From positions 3,906,001-3,970,000 of the forward strand of contig JAVHNS010000001.1 of NCBI GenBank assembly GCA_036872755.1: 64,000 bases of DNA, given 5' to 3'. This DNA is from Orbilia blumenaviensis. Taxonomy: Eukaryota; Ascomycota; Orbiliomycetes; Orbiliales; Orbiliaceae. A program made the translations under genes and the position numbers. Positions 1-10,630 of this stretch are shown here, piece after piece; positions within the stretch are counted from its first letter, which is position 1; the number at the start of each line of letters is the position of its first letter. The notes below the pieces were generated by a model. That model had not been told where the DNA came from. It did no database searches and saw nothing but the letters and a program-made list of their open reading frames with translations.

Positions 1-209
1 TCACTCGACCAGCTGGCAAACGCCGCCAATGTCAAGGTTCCTTCCTCTCTTTCGAAGAGGAAGTCCGACCAGTTTTGCTGCAAGACCAACAATATCTCAT
101 GTCAATTGAGTCGGCCGGGGAATCATGTCGTGCACCTGCAGAACCATACTACGCTCAAATAGGTTGCCTGATTAAGTTACGTTACCCGCCGTGGTCGGCC
201 AAATGGTAA
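1..209 (+). CDS. Possible 3' end of a truncated gene
   Basis: The first bases are open on the plus strand in two frames. Frame 3 runs from base 3 to a TAA at 207-209 (68 codons, rich in Glu, Asp, Leu and Tyr, so the more protein-like of the two). Frame 1 runs from base 1 to a TAG at 160-162. Either could be the last exon of a gene entering from the left, but neither contains a motif I recognise, and stretches this short can be open by chance. The product cannot be named. Confidence 0.22.
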   Translation, partial: TRPAGKRRQCQGSFLSFEEEVRPVLLQDQQYLMSIESAGESCRAPAEPYYAQIGCLIKLRYPPWSAKW

Positions 210-1314
210 TTTACGCTTGCCGTAGAATTAAAACTGTCTCCGTCCGCGGTGCGGAAATTTGCATTGTCCGGTTGTTGTCGTTCCTCCTGCTCTTCCGGAA
301 CAAATAGACAACTATCGATTCGGGTGATCGGGAGAAATGTCACGGTTTCTGCCAATGCACTTGCCGTGGGATATATTGACATTGGCGCCATTTTATCTAA
401 TTTTTCCCAGCTACTAACCCAGCGTGAAAACTCTGACAGTCCTCTGGCCTACTCCACATTTGCTGTTTTTTCATCAATTAGCGAACGAGGGCGTGCCTAA
501 TGCAAGTTGACGCTTCCTTATCTTTCCGACCTGGCCTGCTCCATCCCCTCCTTTGTCTATTCCGTCTGTTTTCATTTGTCAAAGAAACGTGGTTGTGACA
601 AGCATCGACTTTTTAGACCGACAGAAGTGAAGAGCGCCTTTCACTAGCCTCCCTCGCATTGGGCAAGTCCACAACTCTTATTGTTTTTCACTAGCACTTA
701 TTTTTTTTCATTTCCAGAATTTTACCCCTCATCTGCTGGTTCCTCATTCGGGGGCTACCCCTCGCCCGATCATCCCGCGTTGAGTGGGGTTACTGAAATC
801 GTCTTAAACCCAAAGCAAGGGTTCCTCATCGATACCAAACTTTGTGTGGCTGGAACTCCTGCAAAATACCCCAACCTGTGGCGAGTTTGACATCGACGGG
901 ATGACGTGTTTTCATGCAGGTTCCGGTATGCCTGGCTGGGATGGGGCTGCCTCCATTTTTACTGGAACGGACAAATAACATGTTTCGCGTAGACGACAGG
1001 TTGTTAGATTCTATAAATTCATTCAAGGCAGTCTCATTGCCACGAGCCATATGAAATTTCCGAACGCGATATTCCATGCCTGGACGAACCTCGCTTCAAA
1101 AATACAAACATAATGGACAGCATAATAGGCTGGGTTTTTTTTTTTTAGTCTTTTTTCTTTTTAGTAGTCATTATTTTTTGTGCCATTCGCCAATTCACCG
1201 TTCAGTATTCAGATTAAAAGTACCACGCCATTTATACAGCAAACCCAATAGTTCATCATCCCAGCCAAAATACTGAAGTATTCGTTCCCAGATACACTAC
1301 CACCAAATCCCTCA
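210..1314. other. Intergenic, no gene seen
   Basis: Between the doubtful left-edge fragment and the 3' end of SFT2. Only short, motif-free reading frames occur on both strands. It includes a T-rich stretch near 1136-1175. No RNA gene or mobile element could be supported. Confidence 0.5.
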
Positions 1315-2155
1315 TTATCCGCTCAACCACGCACCAGCCTGTCGTGCCCCTATTTGAGAGGCAAACCGAAGTCCGCTTGAGCCGCCTGGGAAATAGCTCA
1401 CAAGATACCAGAGCAATGCACACAGCTGTATAATCATGGAGAAGAGGGTGAGGATAGCCGAGTGTAACTAATATATGATATCCATTAGTACGAGTTTCTT
1501 GCACAAATAACTTTGATTGCCGGATGATACACTTACCCCGAGTGCGAAATACAATGTCAATGCAATGGAGCCAACGTAGATCCCAGTGAACGGCAGTCGT
1601 TCAGCAGATAGCAAATGACGGGCGTAGTTCACCGGACCATACAGGATTGCCCACGAACCCAAGAAGAGTAGCGAACCAACAGTCCATCTATTAAAGCATT
1701 TAAAGTCAGTATGACATGTGACAAATGCTGTAAAGCTCACGCGAGCTGTGACAGGGTACTCACAGAGCCGCAAACTTGGGGATCTTGAACACGAACACCG
1801 GGAACAAGAAGAAACAAATAACAAAGCACACTGCAGCCCCAAGATTGCATATAGTAAAACCTATCATCCGGTCCCAGTACGATACTATAGCAGCCGCCCT
1901 GTCAGTCGATCCGTTCCAAAAATCAGAACTCGGTATTCACATACAGGCAAACATCCCAGCCTCCTCCTCCTCTCTCGTCCTAGCCGGTAACTGGGCATCG
2001 GCGTTTGTCGTCGGCAGCCTGACATAGCCATCGTTTCCGAATGGATTCAGACCGCTCAGACGCGACATGAACCCGGTATCTCTTGAAGTCCGCACTGGTT
2101 CATCCCTCCTCGACCAGCTCGTCCACTGCGACCGGAATTGTGACTCCGCGGCCAT
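1315..2155 (-). CDS. SFT2: Sft2-type Golgi vesicle transport protein
   Basis: Four exons on the minus strand: 2155-1945, 1884-1764, 1687-1537 and 1467-1315. They sum to 636 nt and give 211 aa, close to yeast Sft2 (215 aa). The soluble N-terminus carries a GYVRLPTT segment and an acidic EEEE run. Four hydrophobic segments follow: one starting near MIGFTICNLGAAVCF (about residues 78-104), one with GSLLFLGSWAILYGP, one with GSIALTLYFALG, and a last one ending in LLWYLVSYFPGG. The tail SSGLRFASQIGARQAGAWLSG-like end is typical of fungal Sft2/Got1 family proteins. The family acts in vesicle fusion with the Golgi and in endosome-to-Golgi transport. Introns of 60, 76 and 69 nt all have GT-AG ends and keep frame. 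The ATG at 2155 is the first in frame. Confidence 0.93.
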
Positions 2156-4634
2156 ATTTCCTCCCGCCTAGCCGTTAAGCCTCTTGGTATTCGGTTGGGA
2201 AAACGGTAATAATAACGTAAATGATTTCGGAGGTCGCCTTGTATTTCGAGCGGAGACTTGGGGCGGGAATTAAGTACAATCTATGAGATGCCTTTCCAAC
2301 GATCCAAGGCAGATGCGTATGCTGCAAGACCAGCAGCAGCGATAGCAAACAATGTGGCCTATTATCGTATTCGCGTACACCGTAGTAATGGAAGAAAGGC
2401 GAGTCGTAGCTTGAGTACAAAGGCTTGCGTAACTGACTGCGAAAGTGCCTACGAAAGGCTGATGAAAGGGGATCCGACTTGGCGTTGTTGAGCCTCATTA
2501 TTTCCTAAAGCGGTAACTTTGTGGAGTCAAACGGTCCGACGACAGCCACAACACACAGCCGACTTTAGGCATCTCGAGAACCCCTTCCCGCCATTTAATG
2601 CCATTGCATCTAGTGCTATGCGGGGTATGCATATCATGATACATCCCGCTACCAGGGCTGGACAGATTCCGGCGACTTAACGGCTACAAATTCGATACAC
2701 GGAAGCATTCAATTTTACCAGCGCAGTGCTGACGAGAGATGAAGTATGAAAAAACAAGATATTAAGAGGCGAAGTTCTGAACGGCTACATATGCGAAACT
2801 TGATCCCAAATACCTTGCATAGCCTGAGATCGAAGCTTCAATAAAGAGATAAAAAACTATAGTTCGCGGCCAGTAAGCGGAACATAGCGGGAAACGAGAT
2901 ATTTAATGGTTCAACCCGATGCCATTTTGGTTCCGTGCGCACCCTGCATAGGCCATGCACTCTGCATATCAGTTAGCACGGCATTTTGCTGCATTTTCTG
3001 GCGAAGCAGATGCATATGAGATTCCTTGAGGGTTCCAGCCTTGTCAACTGTAATTTAGGGTTCCCACCTCCGCAAAGTTCGAACCCAATCCTTCCCGTGT
3101 CTGCTTAGAAACCCATCGATCTTTTAAGGTATTTGCGAAACTTTATAATTGCGAAGGGAAAACAAATGAGAGAAAAGCCAGGAAAAGTCAGAAATCTCAT
3201 CCGTATCATATTTTTGGGAGATGATAAAAAAGTATTTTTGTGATGGAGATACGTGCATGCTTACGCCGCCCACCCTTGCATCGCTGAAGTCGGGGTGCCG
3301 CACTGCCCAAAATGCCAAATGTGAGGGCGACTTGGCTTCAACACCACACTCCGGGGAAGACGACGGGCTGGGAAGGCCGACGGGGGAAAAAAGCAAAGTA
3401 GATATAGATATAGATATCATATCGCTACAATTAATTACTCCACCCTTAGTAAGAAACAGCGGATTCGTCATATCTGCAAGCTGGTTACATTAATACCTCG
3501 GCGCGGATCAAACTAGTCCGTGAGCTGAGCTCGAGTGTCGAAACGATGCAATGAAGCGTAGGCTAGAACCTGGGAGGCAGGAGCGACGACGACTGGTCCG
3601 AAGGCTGGCTGGGAAGAGAGCCGGAAATACATATCTGAATACCAGCACTGACTTAACTTCTTTCCATGTCGAGATGAAACCGGTTCAGAAGAGAGGGGAA
3701 ACCGTAAATGTCCAGAAAATGTAAAATTATAGTTCAGACACGGCTCGTTCCTTTAGAGCTCCCCAGACTTTTTTACTTACGTACTTTCGACATTCGCGAA
3801 AGATTGGCCGGATCAAGTTAGTGGCTGGTATTTAGGATAGCTAACAGCGCTTCTGCAAAATAGTGGGAGCTTGGGGATAAGCTTGGAGGGATATCTTCGA
3901 GCAGAGCTAAAAGCAAGATTCCCACGGCGTTTGACCACGGTCGAAACTGTCTTCCATTGGATACTTTGGTGGTTAGGACTGCCTGTGGGCTTGCGCAGAA
4001 CGGGGAGGTTGCGCTTAAACTGCGAAAACGGCCCCCACTGGTTGGCCATGGCTTGCTGGGTGGCTCCCCGTATTCGTATCATATCATATTATGGACGGCC
4101 ACGGTTGCAAGATCCTGATAAACAAGAAAGGAAGAGAAGAAGAAAAAGGGTTGACTGTGCAATGCTGTCATAGCAAATATCAAGTTGTTGAAGAGTGTGA
4201 GGCAGTGAAAATGGAAATACAGGGACTCGATATCAATTCGGGCCCTAATAATATCTCGAAGGCCACTTAATTACTAGTGTACTATCAACCATCCATCCAT
4301 CCTTCCTTCACACACGTACACAAGAAGAATAAAAAAAACAACAAAAACCAAAAAAAAAAAAACATCAGGATATCAAGGAAAAGCAAAGGCAAAAGCAGAA
4401 AACTTGAGAAAAGAAAATATATAAAGGAAAAAGAAAACCAAGAAAGATTCAGAGTATATGTACGTGAGGCCTCGATACACTCACGCACAAACAAAGAGAG
4501 ACACAGAGGGAGATAGACCCCTCTTCAGAACGTACTTCCTGGCCGGGGTACTTCCGAGATACCTCTTCCTGCGCAAGTTGTGAATAAAGAAGTACCCATA
4601 GCAGGTATCATACGTACCCTAGTTTCCGTCCCAG

Positions 4635-4686
4635 CTCTCTCTCCCTCTCCCTCTCCCTCCCTCTCTCTCCGTCTCCGTCTCTCCCC
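4635..4686 (+). repeat. CT-rich (CCCTCT/CTC) low-complexity tract
   Basis: A nearly pure pyrimidine stretch on the plus strand, made of CTCTCC and GTCTCC units. It lies in the intergenic region upstream of the bHLH gene. Confidence 0.8.
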
Positions 4687-5021
4687 TGGCGTCGAACCTG
4701 GATGGTTGCACACGGTGGAATGCCGCGAGGCCTAGGGAGGTCCGCCCAGGTTGGCTGCAAGTGTAGTGCAGTGCCATGCATGGGGGAATGGAATACCAAT
4801 ACCTCAGCCAGCCCAAGTATGCTAAGGAAGTACCAAGTCGTTAGCCACAACTTGACCATATATGCCATGGTCATGCAATTGCATAGCTTTATCGTCAATA
4901 TGTCAGTATCGATGCATGTATGTACGTACATATGTATGACAGTAGGTAAGTAAGTCAGTAAGTAAGTAATGTACGTATAGGGGTACTATACTACTGGTAT
5001 AGTAGTGGCTGTAGACTCGAC

Positions 5022-5078
5022 TAGAGTATAGTAGAGTATAGTATAGTGTAGTATAGTGTAGTATAGTGTAGTATAGTC
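5022..5078 (+). repeat. TAGTATAGTG-type tandem repeat
   Basis: Overlapping 5- and 10-nt units of the form AGTATAGTGT repeat several times with small variations. It is an AT-rich minisatellite with no coding sense. Confidence 0.8.
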
Positions 5079-5100
5079 GCACTAAGTCGTAGCTGCTGTG

Positions 5101-5125
5101 CTCCTCCTCCTCCTCCTCCTCCTCT
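5101..5125 (+). repeat. (CTC)n microsatellite
   Basis: Eight or so uninterrupted CTC units (GAG on the minus strand), directly followed by a CT-rich tract. Confidence 0.85.
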
Positions 5126-5921
5126 TCCGCCTCCCTGCTAACTCCTCCATACCGGACATGCAAGTGCAAACCACCCCTCTTTTTTATTCCCTTCGACTTC
5201 TTTCTGATTCCCTTGAATATTTTCCCTCTAGATCTCTTTCGGACTCCCTGCGAGGAGGAAGTGCGCTCTGACTGGCTGCGAATGCTGTCGAGAAACTCTA
5301 AAAGTTGGTTGTCTTTTCTTTTCCTGTCCCCCCCTCCCCTCGAATTCGTCCCATCTTTCAGCAATAATAATAATATACTAGTGTCTTCCCACACCCACAC
5401 CACTTCCCACTGGCCAGTTACCCACACTATCCATATCCACATCCACACCATCCACAAACTCCTCCCAGGACCGGCCAGGTCCCGTAGTAGTTATCCCCAC
5501 TAATTAGGCCTAGGGCTTCTCCCCCAAGACCACTCCCAGGTCCAGTATACTACCTAAGAGGTACCTACCTCGCTGCAGTCCTGTCCTGGACACACACAGC
5601 AGCAACAGCAGCAGGGCTTGCGAGGACCTTCCACCACCCTCTTGACCTCCCGTCACCTGCAGCAGCCCTTTCCCTCTCCTCTCCCTTCCCTTCCCTTCCC
5701 TTCCTATCCTAATTCTCTACTTTCCTGTATACCTACCTGCTATACCTACTTCCTGGCTTCCTTACGTACCTGTTCCAATTTCATTCCCATCCCATCCCAT
5801 CCCCATACATCCACCCATCCATACTTACCGCTCATCCCGTAAGTATGAGCCAGACCCACTGAACAGAAAGAATGTCCGGGTCAGCTGTGTTTCCGTAGGC
5901 ACACTACCGTGGACGAGGACA

Positions 5922-5930
5922 TATATAAAG
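5922..5930 (+). promoter_or_regulatory. TATA box, distal, bHLH gene
   Basis: ATATATAAAG lies about 540 nt upstream of the first coding ATG at 6462. From about 5876 to 6461 there is no ATG at all, which fits a long uORF-free leader transcribed from here. Assigned by position and consensus only. Confidence 0.4.
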
Positions 5931-6352
5931 AGTACCCTCGACCTGCCCCATCGCCAGGTCCTCTATTGAGCCTCTCTTCTCTCTCTCTCATCTTGCTCTG
6001 GAAAACATCCTCATCTATCGATATCCTGCTCGTTCCGAAATCTTCGTCGTCAAAGCTATCCATACCGCTACTCAAAGCTAGCTAGCTCTCGCAATCAATC
6101 GCTGCTACACCAATCCAACCTCTCTCCGCAACTTAACTACCTATCTCCCTGCCTGTCTGTCCGCCTGCACGACCGTTCAGTCAAGTTCGTACAACATAAT
6201 ATACCTGGTATATACGCACCAAGTGCTCTAAAGCAAACAATCCTTCGGCGCTTCGACTTCATTGTCAATTCCTTCCACTGTGCTATCTACCCCGCGAGGT
6301 TCTAATCTCCACAACACACGCAACAACCCCCCACTCACCAGGCTTCATATCT

Positions 6353-6360
6353 TATATAAA
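6353..6360 (+). promoter_or_regulatory. TATA box, proximal, bHLH gene
   Basis: CTTATATAAAGCC lies about 105 nt upstream of the ATG at 6462 and offers an alternative, much shorter leader. Assigned by consensus only. Confidence 0.4.
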
Positions 6361-6461
6361 GCCTGCTTTCCTGCGACCTTCAGCCTTGCTGAAAAGGAAA
6401 AAAAAATTAGCTTCCCGCTCCAAACTCTATATATTCAAGATTACCGCCCTAAAGGCTCGCT

Positions 6462-8193
6462 ATGCCATTGAGTAAGGCGCTCCCATTACTGCAAGGCGAG
6501 ACTCGACGGCATCTTGCATATGCTAACCACTTAACTCGCAGGCGTAAACGCAAGTACCCGTACGGATCCTTTTCTTTTTGATTTTGAAGCAGACCTCGGT
6601 CCAGAACCGCAAAAAACAGCAGCAACCATGGAAAACTCCCAGCACTTCATAAAAGACGAGCATAACGACCAACAGAACGGTCGATTCGTCCATAACAACG
6701 AATTTTCGGCCTTCGGCGGCTCAGCAGGCTTTGGCATCGACCCGTCAGAGCTCTCCATGAACCAACAAAACGGACTCATGTTCAGCAATAACAATAACAA
6801 CCTCCAACAGTTTTCCGGCTCCGCTATCACTGACGATGAGCTTTTGGATTCCCTCGGAACCTCATACGGGTTCCAGGGTGGGCATATGGGAGGTGGGTTC
6901 AACCCTAACGACATGGACAACCTGCCAGCAGGTTTGGGAGGTCAGAGCATCCAGTTGTCATCCAACATGAATCCCATGTACTCGCATACCCCAGAGGATG
7001 CACCTATCCAGTCGCCGTTCGTTCGAGGATTCCCTCAGTTCCGTCATCACATCCAGACGCAACAGATGGATACTCCATCCTCTTATAATCCATCTCCCAC
7101 CATCATGTCGTCTTCTGCAGACGTCCATGGCACTTCTTTCAGTGACATGATGATGGCCAAGAATAAACGTAAGGCAAGACCCGATATTGAGCGAGCTGGT
7201 TCTAGCAAGAATGCAGTTCCTCAGAACCCCAGGCAGGGCAGTCTCTCACTCAATACTACAGAATCAGGCATGCAAGCGCAGCCAATCCAAAACTCCCACA
7301 TGGGCCGACACGGACACCAGAAGTCCCTGTCCGGTACCTGGGATGGCACACCGACCTCCTTATCCTATATCGAATCCCCAATGTCGTCACCGGGACCAGG
7401 ATCCGCTGGCCACCGCCAAATCTCTGACATACTCGGCGGCAAGCACGCCTCACTGCCCACCAAGGTTGACGGCATGAGCCCGAGCCAGCAAAGTCAAGAG
7501 GCTAAGAGACGACGACGACGTGAATCTCACAACCTAGTCGAGCGTAGACGACGTGATAACATCAACGAGCGTATTCAAGAGTTGTCATTCCTCGTCCCAC
7601 AGCACCGTCTTGAGGATGAGAAGGTCCGAAAGCACCTCCAGAATAACACACCGCTTTCTCCCGGTCTCCACGGAGCCAGCCCGCCGCGGGCTACCTCTAT
7701 GCTCGCTGGCGGTCTCGGAAGACGTGCCAGCGGCGTTGGAGCCACTGCTCTTTCCATTCCTCTTGAAGAGAAGGACAGGGTTCCTAACAAAGGTGACATT
7801 CTTAACGGAGCCGTTGGGTGGACCAAAGATTTGATGTGGGCCCTTTACCAGAAAATTAAGCAAGAAAAAGAGATGCAGCAAAAACTTGAGGCTCTCGGGC
7901 AGCCCTTCCCTATCACCAAGAATGACGAAATGAAGCGTATGGAAGCCGAGCTCATCAGTACCTTCGAAAGTGGCGCCACTGGCCCTGAGCCATTTAGGTA
8001 CTCCCGAGGACACGGCTCTGGACTCCGTGTCCCTGGGTTCACTGACCTCGCAGGCGCCCCTCTCAACGGCCAAGCCGATCATGGCGGTCTCCCCATTAAC
8101 AACCAGCAATTTTGGCATAACACCGGCTCTGCTGACATGAGCGGTAACCTCGCTTTTAAGGAGGAGGATGAGTTTGGTATGGATGTTTCCTAA
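6462..8193 (+). CDS. bHLH transcription factor (class B, Rtg3/GlcD-gamma-like)
   Basis: Two exons, 6462-6471 and 6542-8193 (1662 nt, 553 aa). The tiny first exon encodes MPLS together with the split codon. The intron (70 nt) has a GTAAGG donor, a GCTAAC branch site and a GCAG acceptor. The joined frame runs without a stop into the in-frame ATG at 6628, which becomes Met33, and no ATG occurs in the preceding ~585 nt. The N-terminal half is rich in Asn, Gln, Ser and Gly and looks disordered. A basic region with His, Glu and Arg in the CACGTG-binding pattern (SHNLVERRRRDNINERI, about residues 332-348) starts a helix-loop-helix. Its loop is unusually long, about 60 residues, before helix 2 (KGDILNGAVGWTKDLMW, about 417-433). 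The product should be a nuclear E-box regulator. The naming as Rtg3/GlcD-gamma-like is by resemblance. Confidence 0.9.
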
Positions 8194-10610
8194 GAAACGA
8201 CAGAATTAAGTTACCCTTGCAACTGGTTTCTTTACTCTCCTTAAGTGTTTCTTCATATGGTACGGCGCAATAATATACACGGCTCATATTTTTTTTCTAC
8301 CTGGTCTATTTTGTCTTATCTGCTGGTTTTGATCTTTTGGGATACAGGTTGATGTTCTTCTTCTTCTTCTTCTTTTTTCACGCAAAGATGCCACGATATC
8401 TGATGTACATCATTTCATTTGTTTCTATCCTCCTTCTCCCATTTTCTGCTTCGAAGCTGAAGGTGTCTGAACTATATACATGTACTTGGGGAGGGAATGC
8501 ATAATGTATCGGCGAATATCCTGAGAATTTTACCAGTAGCCTCAGTTGTTGAGTTTTTTTTCGCTTGGTAGTATTCTTTCTTCTTCGGATAGCTACAGAT
8601 AAAGCGGCGGCGGTTTTATTTTTTGGAACTGGCTTCTGCGAATCTCGACTTTGTTCTCTTTTAATATGGTATTTTTACTCCTGCTTTTTTCCGTCTCACG
8701 CCAACTTTTAACTATACGCTCCTTACGACGAAACATGACATTTTCTTTATTTATACTTTTCCATTTGTATTGAAGTGGTTGTTGCTTTCAAAGGAAGAGG
8801 GGAGTCTACGATAAGATGCGCAATACGTATTATGTCTTTTACAGGAATATCCCACTACGTTTTTCATTTTTGTCTTCCGTTGGTTTTCATTCTATTTTAT
8901 CATTTATTTGTAGTTTCATGTAATAGCTTCCTTTTTTTTTATATAGTAGGCGCTGTCTACTTTACTTAGTGCTATAGTTTGTTGGTTCGCTGAAATCCAT
9001 TTTTTTCGTTTTTTTAAATTAATTATTCCGATCGTATACTTGTGACATGTGTATTTTTGAGGATTTGATATCATCACGAACTCTACAGGCAAGATTTCAC
9101 CAAAATCCCAAGCCCGCGATCTGCAAGGAGGTTTTTCCACCCGCCGTGGCATGCATACACCCAGGGGCACAGGTTACATCTTCCGAATCACAACCACCAA
9201 AGAAAAAAAAAAAGATCTGTAGTCTTTCATACGTCATATCCTCGCCGCTTCGATACAGACTGGCTGTACAGTACATACAAGCATAAATTCCTTAATATAA
9301 TGCCAATATCTAATCGTTGCAAGTAAAACACACCAGCTGCCAGGAACCCGCAGTGCACCACATGCTAGTATCCCCCGGAACAAGGACATCGAGAGAGAGA
9401 GAGAGATCTTTTAAGAGTCATCCGTTACATAAAACATGTACAGTATTATGTTCATATCCGCGCCTCATTTGTCAACGCGTCACACGCTCCACTCTTTTTT
9501 TGGGATGGGGGTTATGCTGTGCCATGGGAAGTTATATCTATTATTGTTTTTTTCTTGCAGGGGGGTAGGGGGTTGTATCTGATCCTGCTGCTTCTTTGTC
9601 TATGATTTCCTGATAGTAGAAAAAAAAGGCAAACAGGTATAGAATGGCCTTTTTCATAAATATAGTCATATTCGCGTGAAACCGTCGATTTTATTGAATT
9701 TGATGTTAAATAAATGTTAAGGATTGTCAACGGCAAGATATCGATATCATCACGATATCCCCATCTTGTACGCAAGCACGCACGCACGCGCAAAGCTAGC
9801 TATCGCTATCCGACACCCGGACGATCTCCTCCATTGATCGCACAAGAAAAAAAAACGGCGCAGCATGCATATGCCGTCCTTGCATGCATTACATCGAACC
9901 TATCATATCCTCCCAATCATCGCTAGTATAGGACCTACTTTAGCTGTTACTACAGCGCTGTGCTGGAGAAATAGTTAAAAGTGAGTAAGCGGGGGGTGGT
10001 CACGATGCATATGCACGCTTGCTGCAAGATGCGAGGCTAGATGCTAGTAGTAGTAGGGGAATTTGGGGGGTGATGGATAGTTGGTTTGAGGGGGAGTAAG
10101 TAAGGTACCCGGCGTACATACATGTATGTATCGATATAACATGACATTAATTGGATAGATCTTGGTCTTAAGTTCAACTGATCTTTTGATAGGATAGGAT
10201 AGGATAGCATAACGGAAGTGAAGGCTAGGACTGGGACTTATTCATTTGCGGCCTAGGTTTTTTCTTTTTTGAGAGCTTATGAAATGTGAGGGTTCCTGGG
10301 AAAGTTAGTAATGCAAAAGAAGGCTAAGGATTTCAGGCACGAGGTTTTGTGATGAGTAAGAAGTTTTTTGAAGGGGGATCATGAGGCTTTAGGATCTTTA
10401 TTTCATTTCATCGGATTTGTAACGTTTTTTTATTGCTATTTGGTCGGTGACAATGGTAGGGCCTTGGATACGGCTGACGAATTTCCTAGATTCGTGAAGG
10501 CCGCATTTAGGAAAGCTCTTTTTTTTAGAAAAAATCAAAAAGAAAATCGCGAAAGCAAATGAAAGAGAGGGGGGAGGGCAGGAGATTCGTTAACTCCGAA
10601 TCGCAATATC

Positions 10611-10630
10611 GCGGCGCGCGCGCGCGCGCT
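10611..10630. repeat. (CG)8 alternating purine-pyrimidine tract
   Basis: GCGGCGCGCGCGCGCGCGCT, an almost pure alternating CG run inside otherwise AT-rich intergenic DNA. Confidence 0.9.

Larger units (their letters stand above)
2156..6461. other. Long intergenic and promoter region, repeat-rich
   Basis: About 4.3 kb between the SFT2 start and the bHLH start, so a divergent promoter region. No convincing gene: the reading frames are short and motif-free. It holds a GATATA-type run near 3401-3420, CT-rich tracts (4635-4686), a TATAG-type tandem repeat (5022-5078), a CTC/GAG microsatellite (5101-5125) and a TATA box at 5922. The last 600 nt are CT-rich leader lacking any ATG from about 5876 to 6461. 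Confidence 0.6.

Noticed and set aside
4680..4770. Minus-strand GGTTCGACGC as a possible tRNA T-arm
   Set aside because: Four of five T-stem pairs are possible, but no A-box or acceptor stem complement was found upstream on that strand.
4903..5457. 184-codon minus-strand frame with poly-Glu
   Set aside because: It reads through the TATAG tandem repeat and the CTC/GAG microsatellite, which explains its Tyr/Thr/Leu and Glu runs.
7585..8118. 177-codon minus-strand frame inside the bHLH gene
   Set aside because: Antisense shadow of the HLH-coding part, with no domain and no promoter signal.
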